Below are positions 53,651 to 64,000 of a stretch of DNA of 64,000 bases, piece after piece (within the stretch, counting starts at the first letter, position 1; each line of letters begins with the position of its first letter). The notes below the pieces were generated by a model. The model was not told where the DNA came from and made no database searches. It worked only from the letters and a program-made list of their open reading frames with translations. The DNA lies in NCBI GenBank assembly GCA_947396885.1, contig OX377202.1:29751407-29815406 (forward strand), written 5' to 3'. The position numbers and the translations under genes were made by a program. This stretch comes from Heligmosomoides polygyrus polygyrus (taxonomy: Eukaryota; Nematoda; Chromadorea; Rhabditida; Heligmosomidae).

Positions 53651-55591
53651 TTCTTCTTCTTCTTCTTCAGCGTCTGTCCCGCTTCGTAGCGGGGTCCGCT
53701 ATTTTGGTGTCATGACGGCGCCTCTCCCGATCCAGCGCTAGATCAGGGTGGACACCAGCAACCTTCAATTCCATATATAACGTGTCAGACCAGCGCTGCT
53801 TCGGACGCCCTCCAGGCCGCTTTCCTACCACCTCGAACATAGGGCCTATCTTGCGGACGCTATCTTCCTTTCGACGTAGAACGTGGCCGTACCATCGTAA
53901 GCGAGCTTCGCGCATCTTGTCCGCTATCAGCGCGACACCGAACTTCTGCCGAATAGCTTCGTTTCGGATGCGGTCCATGCGCGTGACTCCAGCCGTCCAG
54001 CGCAGCATCTTCGTCTCCATGACGCTAAGGCGCGTTTCAACCTGCTTGGTCGCAGGCCAACACTCAGCACCGTATATCGCTACTGGCCGGACAACGGTTC
54101 TATATATTTTTGACTTCAAGCGCTCTGGTATATTCCTATCGCAGAGCACACCAGTCAACGAGCGCCACTTGGACCAAGCTGCACTCACGCGTGAGTTCAC
54201 TTCAGTCATAAGATTGCCATCAGATGCTAATGCTGATCCCAGGTACTTAAAAACCGAGGTGCGTGGGAGCTCGATGCCGTTAACCTTGATGGAGCTGGAC
54301 TCAGTAACGTCCGTCGTCAGATATTCGGTCTTCATCACGTTCAATCTGAGTCTCAATCGCTCCAAGCGGTCACACCAAGTCGCTCGAGTTCATCTTTCTC
54401 TTCGCAAGCGAGCATTACGTCATCAGCATAAAGCAGTGTCCAGGGCAGTGACAGGCTTCTGAAGATCTCGTGTAATGGCGCCCATCACGACAACAAAAAG
54501 GAGTGGGGAAAGCGCAGAACCTTGGTGTACCCCGACAGAGACGAGGAACTCCATCGAGGTTTCGGCTGCAGCTTGAACTCTACTCTTTGGGCAAGAGTAG
54601 AGGATTCGCACCCACTCTATGAGCTCTTCAGGAACTCCATGTCGTCGCAGGGCGTACCATATCACTTCACGCGGTACGCGGTCAAAGGCCTTCTCCAAGT
54701 CGAGAAAGGCGATATGCACTGGCTTCTGTTTCTCGCGGTGCTTTTCTATCAGGAGGCGGGCGGCGTGTATGGCATCAACAGTGCCACAGCCAGCCACGGA
54801 GCCGCACTGATTGCTGGAAAGCTGGACGATGTCACGAATTCGTCCGTCGACAATTCCCTCAAAGATCTTCATGCTGTACGAAAGCAAACGAATTGGACGG
54901 TAGTTGGAGCAGTCAGCAGGACTGCCCTTCTTCGCCCAAATCGGAATCGTGGTGCTTTGGCTCCAACAGTCAGGTACTTTCCTCTCTGCTACAACCTGAT
55001 TAAAGAACTTCGCCAACCACTCAGCCGGGTACCAAAACCTTGACTTCCACAGGTCAGCCGCCACGTCGTTGGGCCCAGTCGCTTTGCCTGGCCTCACCTT
55101 CTTCAAAGCCGCTTCAATCTCCTCCACGGTGATCATTTGAAGGGGCCGTGGGTTGGAGCCGTTGAAGGGACGGCTGGATGAGGAAATTCTACCGTAGAGA
55201 TTTCCTCAAAGTAATCGCGCCATCGCTTCAATGCTTTCTTGCGCTCCATAAGAAGGTGACCGTTCTCATCATTGATGCCGAAAAACTTTTTAATGTCCTC
55301 GGTCTGCCGATGGCGATTCTTAGCAAGCCGGTACAGATACCGCTCGCCATCGCGTGACTCGAGCTTCTCGTTGACATCTCCATAATGAGTGGCTTTTGCA
55401 ACAGCCACGGCCTTCTTTGCAGCTTTCCTCGCTTCTTGGTACTTCCGCCAGTTATCGGCTGTCTTTTCGCCGAGAAACACATGATAGAGCGACTTCTTCT
55501 CTCGAACCTTTGCCTTCACGTCGTTTATCCACAACCATGCCTGCTTGTCGACCTTTCGTCACATGGTGTATGACAGTTCAAGTATTTCGAG
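53651..55591 (-). pseudogene. RTE-C: 5'-truncated RTE LINE with 13-bp TSD
   Basis: ATCAAAGTTACAC flanks it at 53638-53650 and 55592-55604. The 3' end is a short (GAA)n tail. Minus-strand frames 55534-55133, 55136-54423 and 54365-53667 give KARKAAKKAVAVAKATHYGD-type linker, KKVRPGKATGPNDVAADLW, IAFLDLEKAFDRVPREV, VHQGSALSPLLFVVVMGAI, then after a deletion (which removes the YADD region, 54366-54422) KYLGSALASDGNLMTEV and KMREARLRWYGHVLRRKED. No endonuclease part. The 30 bases next to the 5' duplication (55562-55591) do not match RTE-B. Confidence 0.9.
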
Positions 55592-55604
55592 ATCAAAGTT
55601 ACAC

Positions 55605-57660
55605 ATTTATGTATTTGAATGAGTAGCTGGGAAAAGAAGGCCACCGGTTCTGCCATTTTTACACAACTTACTTTTTAACGTGAACAAGCTACCTCCGGCA
55701 TGACGAAGTAGAATTTTCCAAACCTTCAACAAAACTTGCCTGACGCCGGCCATATTACTCTTCAATTCTTTAGGAACTCGGGAGTGGCGATGCAAGTAGG
55801 AGGGGGTATCGAAGTATTCACTTTCACAGTTAAGGGAACGCGTCGAAATGAGCTCATTTAAGTGACCTTCTAGAAAACTTGCATGTGCAGAGTTCTTCTG
55901 TTGAAAATGCCATCACTGCTTTCAAGCGCAAATATCATTCCGCTGAAGTAAGCTAATGGGCTCTCATTTTAACAGTGCTGTTGCACTTGAAGAAATCTAG
56001 TTTCTAAGCGAAAGTACAATGAAGGTAAGCAGCATTCCCTGTTTGACATGTAGGACCACTACCCCTAGACACAAGAATACTGTTACAGGAAGAGTTTGTA
56101 AGACTATAAAGAGAATTCAAACCTACGATTAGAGGGAGAGGAGTGACCTTTTAATGCCGTACACCAAGAAATGTGCACTAAACTTACGGAATTGTATGAT
56201 TGAAAGGAGTTGTACGTGTTCCTTCTAAAAACACTACACCACACTCATTTCATGAAAGAGTGTTAGTAAACAACGAAAATTTTCTACGAACCATTGAAAA
56301 ATTCTGCATTTCCGTCCTTAAAAATTCCACAACATTTTGTTACCGAACACAATATCCAATACACCTCATACAGAATTGTTCTTATGAGTCGATGGTGTTA
56401 CGGATAGGTCGTCGATCATCGCGATCACTTGAGGGAATTGTTCGCCTTTCGCTCGGGACTGCTCGAAAATGCTCCAAGTCTTTGTAATGCTTAAATCTGG
56501 TAAAGGTGAACTTCACAAAAAAAAAACAGCCAGAGCCTTCTTGCCGTCATATGTACTCTACTTTGGATACTGGAAATCGCTGCGCCGTTCTCTGTATGTA
56601 ACACATGTACCCTCTGCTTTGCTTCACTATTTTAGAGTATATTGTTGTTAAGGTTTTAGATTATTATAAGAGCCTCAGGTTTACTGAAGGGAGGCGGTTT
56701 ACCAAAGTGCTGTGGGAAGCGATGCATACTGTCACCAGCAAAGCAAAGCACAATTAGTCAGAGGCTTTCAGAAAAAATTTTCAAAACAAGTGTTCATCAG
56801 AAATAGAATATTCGATGTTTTTTACAATGACTCGAGTTGGTGCTATATCGTTATCTCTCAGAGAAATAATTTATGATCAAAATCTTGTTAGTGAAATAGT
56901 AAATGGCTTGATAAAAACGAGTTTTGAATTTTTCATTCAGTGGTGTCACTAATGGACATAGTCTTCCTAATCAGCCTCAAAAACCGCATTCTAAAGTCTT
57001 TCAGGAATCCTTTATGATCATAGTTGTTTAATCTTGGACTGAGCTATCTCCAACACTAATTCACTGCCGTCCGAAGGCATTCAACTGCCAATTGAAAACT
57101 TTGCAAAAGCAAAAAGGGCTTTTCTGATATTGACTGCAGCCATCTCAGAGAATAGTGAATCAGTAAAAAGAAGGAGAATTTTGCCTTTCAAGTGGTTCAT
57201 TAGAAAAATTACTAAAGGCTCAAAAAATGAAAACCAATAGAATGAAACAATTCGCATGAAACTGTCCTAACTATGCAACCAGTCTAATCCATAATTTTTG
57301 TTTTTATACTGCATCAAGCTTTGTCTAGTGTGCATTCTTCTTCCTCCTCTTCCTGCTTTTCAGAAAGTAACTACAAAAATGCTTTAAAAATAGCATTTTC
57401 CACTTTATGCAAACCAGGGAAGAAGCCACTTTAGCAAATCTTTAGAAAGCCAACGTTAGGTGTGGTCTTTTGTGCTAGCTGGTTCTGTATCACTTTTTGA
57501 CTAAATAATTTCTATGTTTTGCTGTTGCCAATATTAGAGAAACCAACTTTTGCCGCACTCTTTCGCTGAAGTTATTGTATTTTTCTCTGTTTTGGCTCAA
57601 TAAACGTTCTGTTCCGTTCTGTCCTATGTGGGGCACACTTGAATCAAGTTTCTTGGTCAG
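55605..57660. other. No gene established; coding-like patches
   Basis: A minus patch at 55690-55760 could begin MAGVRQVLLKVWKILLRHAG before a GTAGCT donor-like site. The patch at 56390-56500 is open in several frames on both strands. A plus frame at 57058-57240 reads EGIQLPIENFAKAKRAFLIL onward to a stop. TTTTTCATTCAG near 56930-56941 is a good acceptor. AATAAA at 57599-57604 could be a polyadenylation signal of an upstream plus gene. None can be joined with confidence. Confidence 0.25.
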
Positions 57661-58144
57661 GCTTCCATCCAGCCGAGCAGACTTTGCGGCTTTCCTACTA
57701 GAATTTCTGGAGAGAATAAAAACTATTTTGTCCGCAGACTGGGATAGCACAGCTCAGCAAGTAGCAAGTTCAATGGCCAATCATTCTATACGTAAGCCCG
57801 AAGAAGTACAATATAATGGGTGGCGCACACGAAACGGGAGGGATTGATTAACGTCCTGTTTCACTCCTTATTCTTATGGTTAGGCTAATTACTTATGAGT
57901 TTAACTTTCTGTAGTTCTTTCCAAGCACCTCCTTGTTTGCTAATTGTACAGTACTGTTTGTTAATTATACTATATTTTGTGCCATTAAAGTCTCGTCTCA
58001 ATTTTTAGCTCGAGCAGATGGTTCGGTTTCATTACCCAAGTTTGAGGTAGATGCTGATGATCGTGTGAACTATCGACAGATATTGAGCTGCCGAATGACA
58101 ACTAGCTATGGGAAGGCTGGGGCTGACAGTACATCTTGCATGCG
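57661..58144 (+). CDS. Unidentified host gene, two internal exons
   Basis: Exon a 57661-57791 follows TTTCTTGGTCAG and ends at donor C|GTAAGC: one base plus 43 codons (LPSSRADFAAFLLEFLERIK..., a long amphipathic helix) plus one base. Exon b 58009-58144 follows ATTTTTAG and ends at G|GTAAGC: two bases plus 44 codons (RADGSVSLPKFEVDADDRVN...TSYGKAGAD) plus two bases. The join is in phase and makes CCT (Pro). The 217-nt intron holds a SINE-1 tail fragment. No family is recognised. The opposite strand of exon a is also open, and exon b contains a 21/22 match to the nematode SL1 leader, so an alternative origin for exon b must be kept in mind. Confidence 0.35.
57790..57878 (+). repeat. SINE-1 tail fragment, plus
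   Basis: CCGAAGAAGTACAATATAATG, GGTGGCGCACACG, AGGGATTGATTAACGTCCTG and a degraded TTATTC tail match the 3' part of SINE-1. Confidence 0.6.
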
Positions 58145-58256
58145 GTAAGCTCCGAAAGGCATGGCAATCCGAAAAATCACATGTATTTAGTTAAAACATA
58201 AGAGAGATCCGATTCACTTTCTTTAAACCTCAAGTGTCTGGTCCCGAGGATGTGAG

Positions 58257-58458
58257 CTGTTTCAACGATATTTCGTTGCGATCAAAACTTCTAGCGTAAG
58301 GCAGGACCTGAACGCGCACCTCCTGCTGACCGGGCGGGAATGCTCGCCATTACACCAGCGTTTATACGCAATATCCACGCCGATCAGCAGAAGGTGCGGG
58401 TGCGAGTCCTGCCTGGCGTTAGAAGGTTTGATCGCAACAAAATATTATTGTAAAACAG
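58257..58458. repeat. tRNA-like fold-back element, copy 4
   Basis: The ends (58257-58296 and 58417-58458) are inverted repeats containing GTTGCGATCAAAACTT / AGGTTTGATCGCAACA. The minus strand has TGGTGTAATGGCGAGCATT (A box) and GCGTTCAGGTCCTGCC (B-box-like). The plus strand also carries a B-box-like GCGGGTGCGAGTCCTGCC (58396-58413), so two tRNA-like halves face each other. Confidence 0.7.
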
Positions 58459-58785
58459 ATCGATTGTAAATATTAGAGTAGAATTAGAATATTATAATAA
58501 ATAATACAATGAATACATAATAGAACAGGATGCCTTAACATTCCACAGCAAGGAACTGGGAATCCTGAGTAGGACCACTGTTTATGTTTAAGAACCACTA
58601 CTCCGATATAGATTAGCAAATAAATAACCTAAATGAACATAGGGCGAATCGCGCGGAGGCGTGCCAAGGAATCAATGATTTGTCGAATGTTGGTTTACAC
58701 GAATGTGCGGGGTTGTTTAAAGAACGAACGTTCGTTGCTCAAGTTAATCCCTAGAAGGCACATAATCGCTTGCAAAAACTAACAC

Positions 58786-58998
58786 TTTGAATTCGACAAG
58801 AGCACAAACTACACATTGTGTTCTCGAACTATTTTGTTTCTCGGACGGCCTACGCAGGGTTGGCTGAAAACATGCATTCGACTTGCAACTCATTTGGACT
58901 TATTTGTTAGAGCTAAAGTGTGCACCACCGTTGAGCGTTTGATTAGGAGAATTGGCGCTCAACTCAAAAAAGTGGATCAAGACAATAAGCGGGACTAA
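58786..58998 (+). CDS. Candidate terminal coding segment, unidentified
   Basis: Open plus frame ending RIGAQLKKVDQDNKRD and TAA, a lysine/aspartate-rich end of natural appearance. Possible acceptor CTACGCAG at 58850-58857. Its phase does not fit a direct join to the exon ending at 58144, so at least one exon would lie between, or it is unrelated. No motif recognised. Confidence 0.2.
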   Translation, partial: FEFDKSTNYTLCSRTILFLGRPTQGWLKTCIRLATHLDLFVRAKVCTTVERLIRRIGAQLKKVDQDNKRD

Positions 58999-59280
58999 CG
59001 CTAATGAAAGTGATGGTGATGATAATGAAATATAAGTACACAAATGCTCTAAAACACTGAACAGCATCCAGATAAAGTTTAATACTAGAAATTTAAAATA
59101 CAGAATTATTAATATACCTAACACGTACCTTCCTCTAATTTACAAGCAACTGTAAGGCTTCTAAGATTGGACCAGCTTACTTCTTTCCAGCTTATCTTTA
59201 TTCTCATCTCAAGCTAGAAAGACTAAACGCTGTAACGAATGATTTTAGTATGAAAACAAAACACAGGTGGAAAGACCTGT

Positions 59281-59384
59281 GCAGATAGGAAGCTGTAGAC
59301 GCTTCCAAAGAGTTTCTATGTTGGGATCCATTGCAGATAGGAAGCTGTAGACGCTTCCAAAGAGTTTCTATGTTGGGATCCATT
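59281..59384. repeat. Perfect 52-bp tandem duplication
   Basis: 59281-59332 and 59333-59384 are identical. Each contains GGAAGCTGTAGACGCTTCC, whose ends can pair as a small hairpin. Confidence 0.95.
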
Positions 59385-59423
59385 ACTTGAAATTTGGATG
59401 ATTTCAATTTATCGTTTGAACAG

Positions 59424-59525
59424 CTACTCAACCAATGCCTAGGTAAGAAAAGCGTTGAAAAAGCGGCCGAACATTGGATCGCTAAGGTTTTTAGCGTCAA
59501 CCTGGATTCCTTCGGCCGTCACAAG
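59424..59525 (+). CDS. Candidate internal exon, unidentified
   Basis: Preceded by TTTGAACAG and followed by GTACTG. 34 codons in phase 0 at both ends (LLNQCLGKKSVEKAAEHWIA then KVFSVNLDSFGRHK). Coding-like, but no partner exons are identified before the LINE that begins about 90 bp to the right. Confidence 0.25.
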
Positions 59526-59640
59526 GTACTGTCAGCACGCTTATTTCTCCTTGTTCCTCTTTGGGCGCCATTAGCATGAGTTGATGAGTGCAGACATTGT
59601 ATTACCACATGGGTTTGATTATTTATTTATTTATTTATTT

Positions 59641-60170
59641 GCACCATAACTGTGCGCACAGACAACTATATGGACACAGTATACTTAGAAAAAACAATGT
59701 GAGAAACAAAACGAAATGAAAACCTCAACAACAAAGCTATAAGCTCAGCACGATATTGAAGACCGTGGGCGAGACATCTGCTTAACAACTCAATTATGGT
59801 TTAAAGAAACAGTACTGAACTGGCTGGAACAGAGGGAAACAGTGGGAAACTGAATAAAGAGGAGCAGTGGTCCGCCAACAGTGCAAGTCGCCTGAGGATA
59901 ACGACTCCGGATACCAACTTAGTAGGTCCGTCGACTTCAATAGTTCCCACGTAACTGCTGCTTGGAGGAACGCGTGAAATAAAAGAGTGAGGAATTTCTG
60001 AGAGGCAAAACAGAACAAAGAAAAACATAGGAAAAACTATTAAAGCTAAGCGAAGGTCATAATTTAGTAAAGAAAAACATAACAGTAAAACAAAAGCAGG
60101 AGTTAATATAGAACTGGAACAAAGACAACAAAATTATAAATTCGATGAAATAGAGAACCAAACGCTGCCT
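59641..60170 (-). other. 3' untranslated region of the CR1-type LINE
   Basis: Between the stop at 60171 and the (AAAT)n tail. No coding. A high A content on the plus strand reflects a T-rich 3' UTR in this element. Confidence 0.55.
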
Positions 60171-63100
60171 CTAGGTGATGTCAACAATGTGCAGTGTTGC
60201 AAGCAAATCAATTTTCTTCAATCTCGTTTTAAAAATATCCACATTTGGTGCTTCTAAGAGACTAGGAGGCAACATCTGTAACCAACGAGCACCACGAAAG
60301 AAAAGGGAGTTGAAGATTTTTTCACGGTTCTTTCTCTTTATTTTGGGACAGTCGAATCTATAGATGTTTCGATTACCCATCGTTGGCAGGAAAGTCCAAT
60401 ACTTGCTAGCTCTAAGCCGGGATTCCCCTTTCAGAACTTTAAAGCACAAAACTAAGTCATTGAAAATGCGTCTATAAAGAAGGCTTTTAAGGTTAAAAAG
60501 CCTGAGCCTCTCTTGATAATTCGGCAATTCTCTAAAATCAGTAGTATAGGATACACACCTATAAAACAAAATTTTTGTGAAGGTCTTCTGAACGCTCTCA
60601 ATTTTGGCTTGAAACTTCTTTGTGAAAGGACTCCAAACCTGTGAACAATACTCAACTATTGGAAGAACATAAGACTTATATAAACTAATTAATATGGTTC
60701 TATCATTACATTTAATATTTCTATAAATTAGAAAAAGAATGGAAAACGCTTTTCGTACAATAGCATCAATATGGTTTGCAAAACTTACTTATAATCAAGA
60801 AAAACTCCAAGGTCTCGAGTATCATATACAGAACGGATTTCATAATTGTTGACTTTGTAGCTCATACTAGGCTGATTCCCAAGGTGGAAAGCAAAACTTT
60901 TGGAGAGATTTACAGGTATTTTCCAAGTGTTAGCTCAGTCCACCATTGAATTGATAGACTGAGATAAGGCTTGGTGTACATGCGTCATATTGTCATTATT
61001 GTAAGCCCCATAAATTTTTATATCGTCAGCATACATCTGCACCTTCACAACAGGATCAGTAGCTAAGCTCGCAGGAAGATCGCTGGTGTACACCAGAAAC
61101 AAAACTGGCGACAGTACACCTCCTTGAGGTACTCCACTGCTGCAAGGATAGCTTCTCGAGAAAGAGTTACCAACTTTAACACGCATAAACCTTCCAGATA
61201 AATAGGAACGCATCCAATTCAGGAGAGACGCTCCAATTCCAAGTTGGTATAGTTTATTAAGAAGTTTTTCATGGTCTACCTTATCAAAAGCTTTTGTCAA
61301 ATCGAAATAAATAACATCAACTGAATTTCCATTATTTAGTGCAAGGTACCAATCAAAAAGACTGACTGAAAGCTGAGTAGTGGTAGAAGCACCTGACACA
61401 AAACCATGCTGCTGGTACGGAATCATTTTGTTTCTAGATAGGATATGTAGTATTTTATCTCGAATAATGCTTTCCAACACTTTTATCGGAGTCGGAGTCA
61501 TGCTTATAGGACGGTAGGAAGAAACTAACTCTGGATTTGTATTTTTCGGAATTGCATTAATAATTGATTGTTTCCAGATTTCGGGTACTTCACTGTAAAA
61601 TAGAGAAATGTTGAAAATTATGGACAAAGGTTTAGACAGAGAAAATGCACATTTTTTGTAAACTATTTGTGGGATTCCGTCAAAGTTGCGCTGGTAGAAC
61701 ATTTAAGTTTCTTCATTACATTTAAAACTTCATTTACCTGAACCACAAATTCACATCCACCGTCAGTTCCCAGCTCAGCTGCGCCTGCATTAGTATCAAC
61801 ATTGCTTGGATCACATACAGCATTTCCTGGTCTGGAAGTAAAAACGGACGCAAAAAACTTTGCTAGCGCTTCCGCGTTTTGGAAATCGTTCCTGTAGAGA
61901 GTTCCATCGCCGTCTCTCAGAGTAGGAAGCTCTGAGCGTGCTTTTAGCTTTGAGCGCATTAACGAAAATAGCGCTTTTCTGTTGCGACTTCTCGAAGCAA
62001 TCTTTTCTTTGTAGGCTAAAAACCTTCTTAAGTGGTGATCCAGCTCCCTACATATTTTCTTGTAGTGAGGATGAAAGAGTGGATCTGGTAACAATCTAAA
62101 AAGGCGTTCTTTCTGTGCTATAAGATTTAAAATATGTTTGGGGAACCACTGAACTGGAGCTTTTAACGAATCAAATGGTACATGAGTGGATAAACCACGA
62201 TAGACCACACGACAAAATTTTTTTATACAGGTCATCAACGCTTTGATATCCTTGAAAAACTGCCCACCAATCTATGCTTCTAAAGTAATTGTCCAAACCA
62301 GAATAATCTGCTCTGCCAAAATTTGGGAGGGGTAACGCACGATGGTCAACTGATGGAAGAGGGGCATCAAACGCTACAATGTTATGGTCAGATGAAGCGA
62401 AGGGGGGGGGGGGAAGAATTTCAACATTCTTCACGTTTGGCGTTGATGTAAGAACTATGTCAAGAACTGAATCACCACGAGTCGTTTCTCTTACTTGTTG
62501 CGTCAGCTCAAAGCATTCAAAGAACTCAACAAATTTCACATTATGCTGACTAGTAGGCCTACTTTGCTGCATCCAATCTATATCAAGGTTGACGTCTCCA
62601 AGCACTATCAAGTGGTCATTCGATAGACAAAGTTGAAGCATTGAGTCTATAAGAGAATCATCTTCATTTGCATTTGTATTGGGCGGGCGGTATACTAGAA
62701 TTATTCTAAACGCTGTCATATGTGTCGTATCGAAAGCGTGGAGACAAAGTATGTCAGACTTGAGACAGGGAGGTGTAGCAACAGCAATCAGAGTAATCGT
62801 GTTTTCGCCAGGCAGCAGATGCCACCTCTTCTGCGGTCTATGCGGTCATTTCGAAATAACTTGTAGGGGTAGCTGCTAACAACTTCAGAATTCGATATTT
62901 TAGGAGAAAGCCATGTCTCCGTTATGAATAGCAAATCAGGTTGGTATGTACTCAAAAAGAGATGGAGGTGATGTAGCTTGGTTACGAGGCTACGTGAATT
63001 GAAAAGGTAGCACTTTATGGCCGTGGATGGTACACCGTGTCCAATTAGGCGTTTCCCGAATCCCTGCGCTTCGGGAGGTCTTCAGTCCGCCTTAATTCGC

Positions 63101-63725
63101 CACGATACACCACCCACACACGACTACCCAATTGCTCATTGCGTTCTTTGCATTCCTGTCTCAACTCGTATTCACGCTGTCTCTCCTCAGAGGTCATACT
63201 TCTACGAACACGGACCCTACTGAAGGTGGCCGAGCTTCGAAGTCTTCACGCGTTTGAGAGGGCATTTACCCAGTGAGACCTCGAAGGCAAGACCACCTTC
63301 ACTTTCTGGATACGTCCATGTTCGTGTCTACCCATGCGGTAGACCTCCAAGGGGCGACACTCAAGGTTAAGCAAATCAAAGACTCCGCCTACCTTGTCCT
63401 CAAGATCTCTCTGTTTCGCTGACGGGGTCAAGTCACCAGCCGGCTCCGGCAGCCATTCGATGACAATGCTTCTTTCCCTCTTCTCAGTTTCAATGCGCTC
63501 CGACATTTCCTGCGGTAATTTTGAAATCAGAGCGAATAGCATTTGTTCAATAATAGGGTCCTTATTCCGCTCAAGGACAGCGCTAATAAGCTCGTTTGCG
63601 GACAACTTCGAAAAGTCCTGGAGAGCAGAAAAGCTGGTATTGGTAGCAGTTAGCTCTTCTCCTTTATTTCCGCCCTTGTTCGTAAGTTCGGAAGCCTTTT
63701 TGTTGACCCTTGCTCGCTGGGACAT

Positions 63726-64000
63726 GGTGACCTAATCAATCAACTGAAACGGATCAATGCGCGCCGAACAAATTCCAAAGAAAAACAAATATTAAAGGAG
63801 AATGTGTTAGAAACGCTAAAGAATAAACTACAAAAGGAATAAACGCAAACCTTTAGAAAAGAAACAGGTAACTAGAACAAACAACAGGAGAAAAAAAAAC
63901 AGATATAGCAAAACAAACAGCTGAATTCCGCTAGTGCAGTGCCGCCGCTCACGGTCAAGGTGTTGAGGAATGATTAATACCACGTTTCAGTTTATCTCAA
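63726..64000 (-). other. Probable 5' untranslated region of the CR1-type LINE
   Basis: Sequence upstream of ORF1, A-rich on the plus strand. No target-site duplication can be sought because the 5' boundary is not visible. Confidence 0.4.

Larger units (their letters stand above)
59617..64000 (-). pseudogene. CR1-type LINE, nearly complete, broken
   Basis: Minus strand. 3' end at the (AAAT)n tail (59621-59640); 5' end probably beyond the window. ORF1 63725-63045 (MSQRARVNKKASELTNKGGN...; basic C-part with SMTSEERQREYELRQECK) has one internal TGA at 63246-63248. ORF2: an apurinic-type endonuclease begins near 63015 (LFNSRSLVTKLHHLHLF, ITETWLS), shifts frame near 62800, continues in 62719-62171 (VYRPPNTNANEDD, VLGDVNLDIDW, catalytic SDHN), then a linker (62238-61663), and reverse transcriptase 61702-60935 (VYFDLTKAFDKVDHEKL-type, SGVPQGGVLSPVLF, MYADDIKIYG), with a TGA at 60935-60937 replacing Trp. 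The C-terminal part is 60655-60171 (ENCRIIKRGSG on the shadow frame; NYQERLRLFNLKSLLYRRIF in the real one). Several stops and frameshifts, but little length loss. Confidence 0.85.

Noticed and set aside
56390..56500. Coding exon on either strand
   Set aside because: Three frames on two strands all look coding-like, so none can be preferred without transcript data.
57490..57750. 86-codon minus ORF (SARLDGSLTKKLDSS...)
   Set aside because: Overlaps the plus exon 57661-57791, which has matching splice signals and phase; the minus ORF has no supporting context.
1..64000. CRISPR array, phage, integron or operon structure
   Set aside because: Tandem and inverted repeats here lack spacer structure and all coding signals are eukaryotic; no prokaryotic system is present.

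Overview
The window looks like AT-rich nuclear DNA of a parasitic strongylid nematode, most likely hookworm-like. This is inferred from TTTTCAG-type splice acceptors, a probable spliced-leader acceptor, long introns, RTE and CR1 LINEs, mariner elements of several subfamilies (one of the cecropia/Hsmar1 type known from hookworms as 'bandit'), and many tRNA-derived SINE copies. No prokaryotic, viral, rRNA or CRISPR feature was found.

Host genes are sparse. The best is a minus-strand gene (559-8199) whose four exons join in phase into a 169-residue secreted protein. Residues 20-105 resemble the propeptide of M14 zinc carboxypeptidases, but no catalytic domain is visible. Its first coding exon has a TTTTCAG acceptor four bases before the ATG. 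A second, unidentified gene candidate is on the plus strand (exons 57661-57791 and 58009-58144, in phase). Weaker exon candidates are at 12680-12731, 36811-37002 and 59424-59525.

The rest is mostly a layered repeat landscape. (1) 4.3-5.3 kb: three minisatellites back to back, inside intron 1 of the carboxypeptidase-like gene. (2) 9-39 kb and beyond: about twenty copies of one tRNA-derived SINE with TTATCC tails, several bounded by 12-15 bp target-site duplications. (3) Six mariner copies; only the one at 37.6-38.6 kb has an intact ORF with its D,D34D triad. (4) Three RTE LINEs plus one remnant. At 31.0-36.4 kb three insertions are stacked: RTE-B inside RTE-A inside a SINE, each step marked by a target-site duplication. 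(5) A nearly complete but broken CR1-type LINE at 59.6-64 kb, minus strand. (6) Several inverted-repeat elements: a 1.6-kb palindrome (14.9-16.55 kb), a Harbinger-type MITE with TTA duplications, tRNA-like fold-backs, a GC-rich element, and a 3.4-kb segment bounded by TTCGAA arrays.

The RTE and CR1 elements encode the endonuclease/reverse-transcriptase type of machinery that could have moved the SINEs. Mariner and Harbinger transposases, mostly absent or broken here, would have moved the TIR elements. All boundaries were read by eye; consensus building and BLAST or RepeatMasker runs were not possible.
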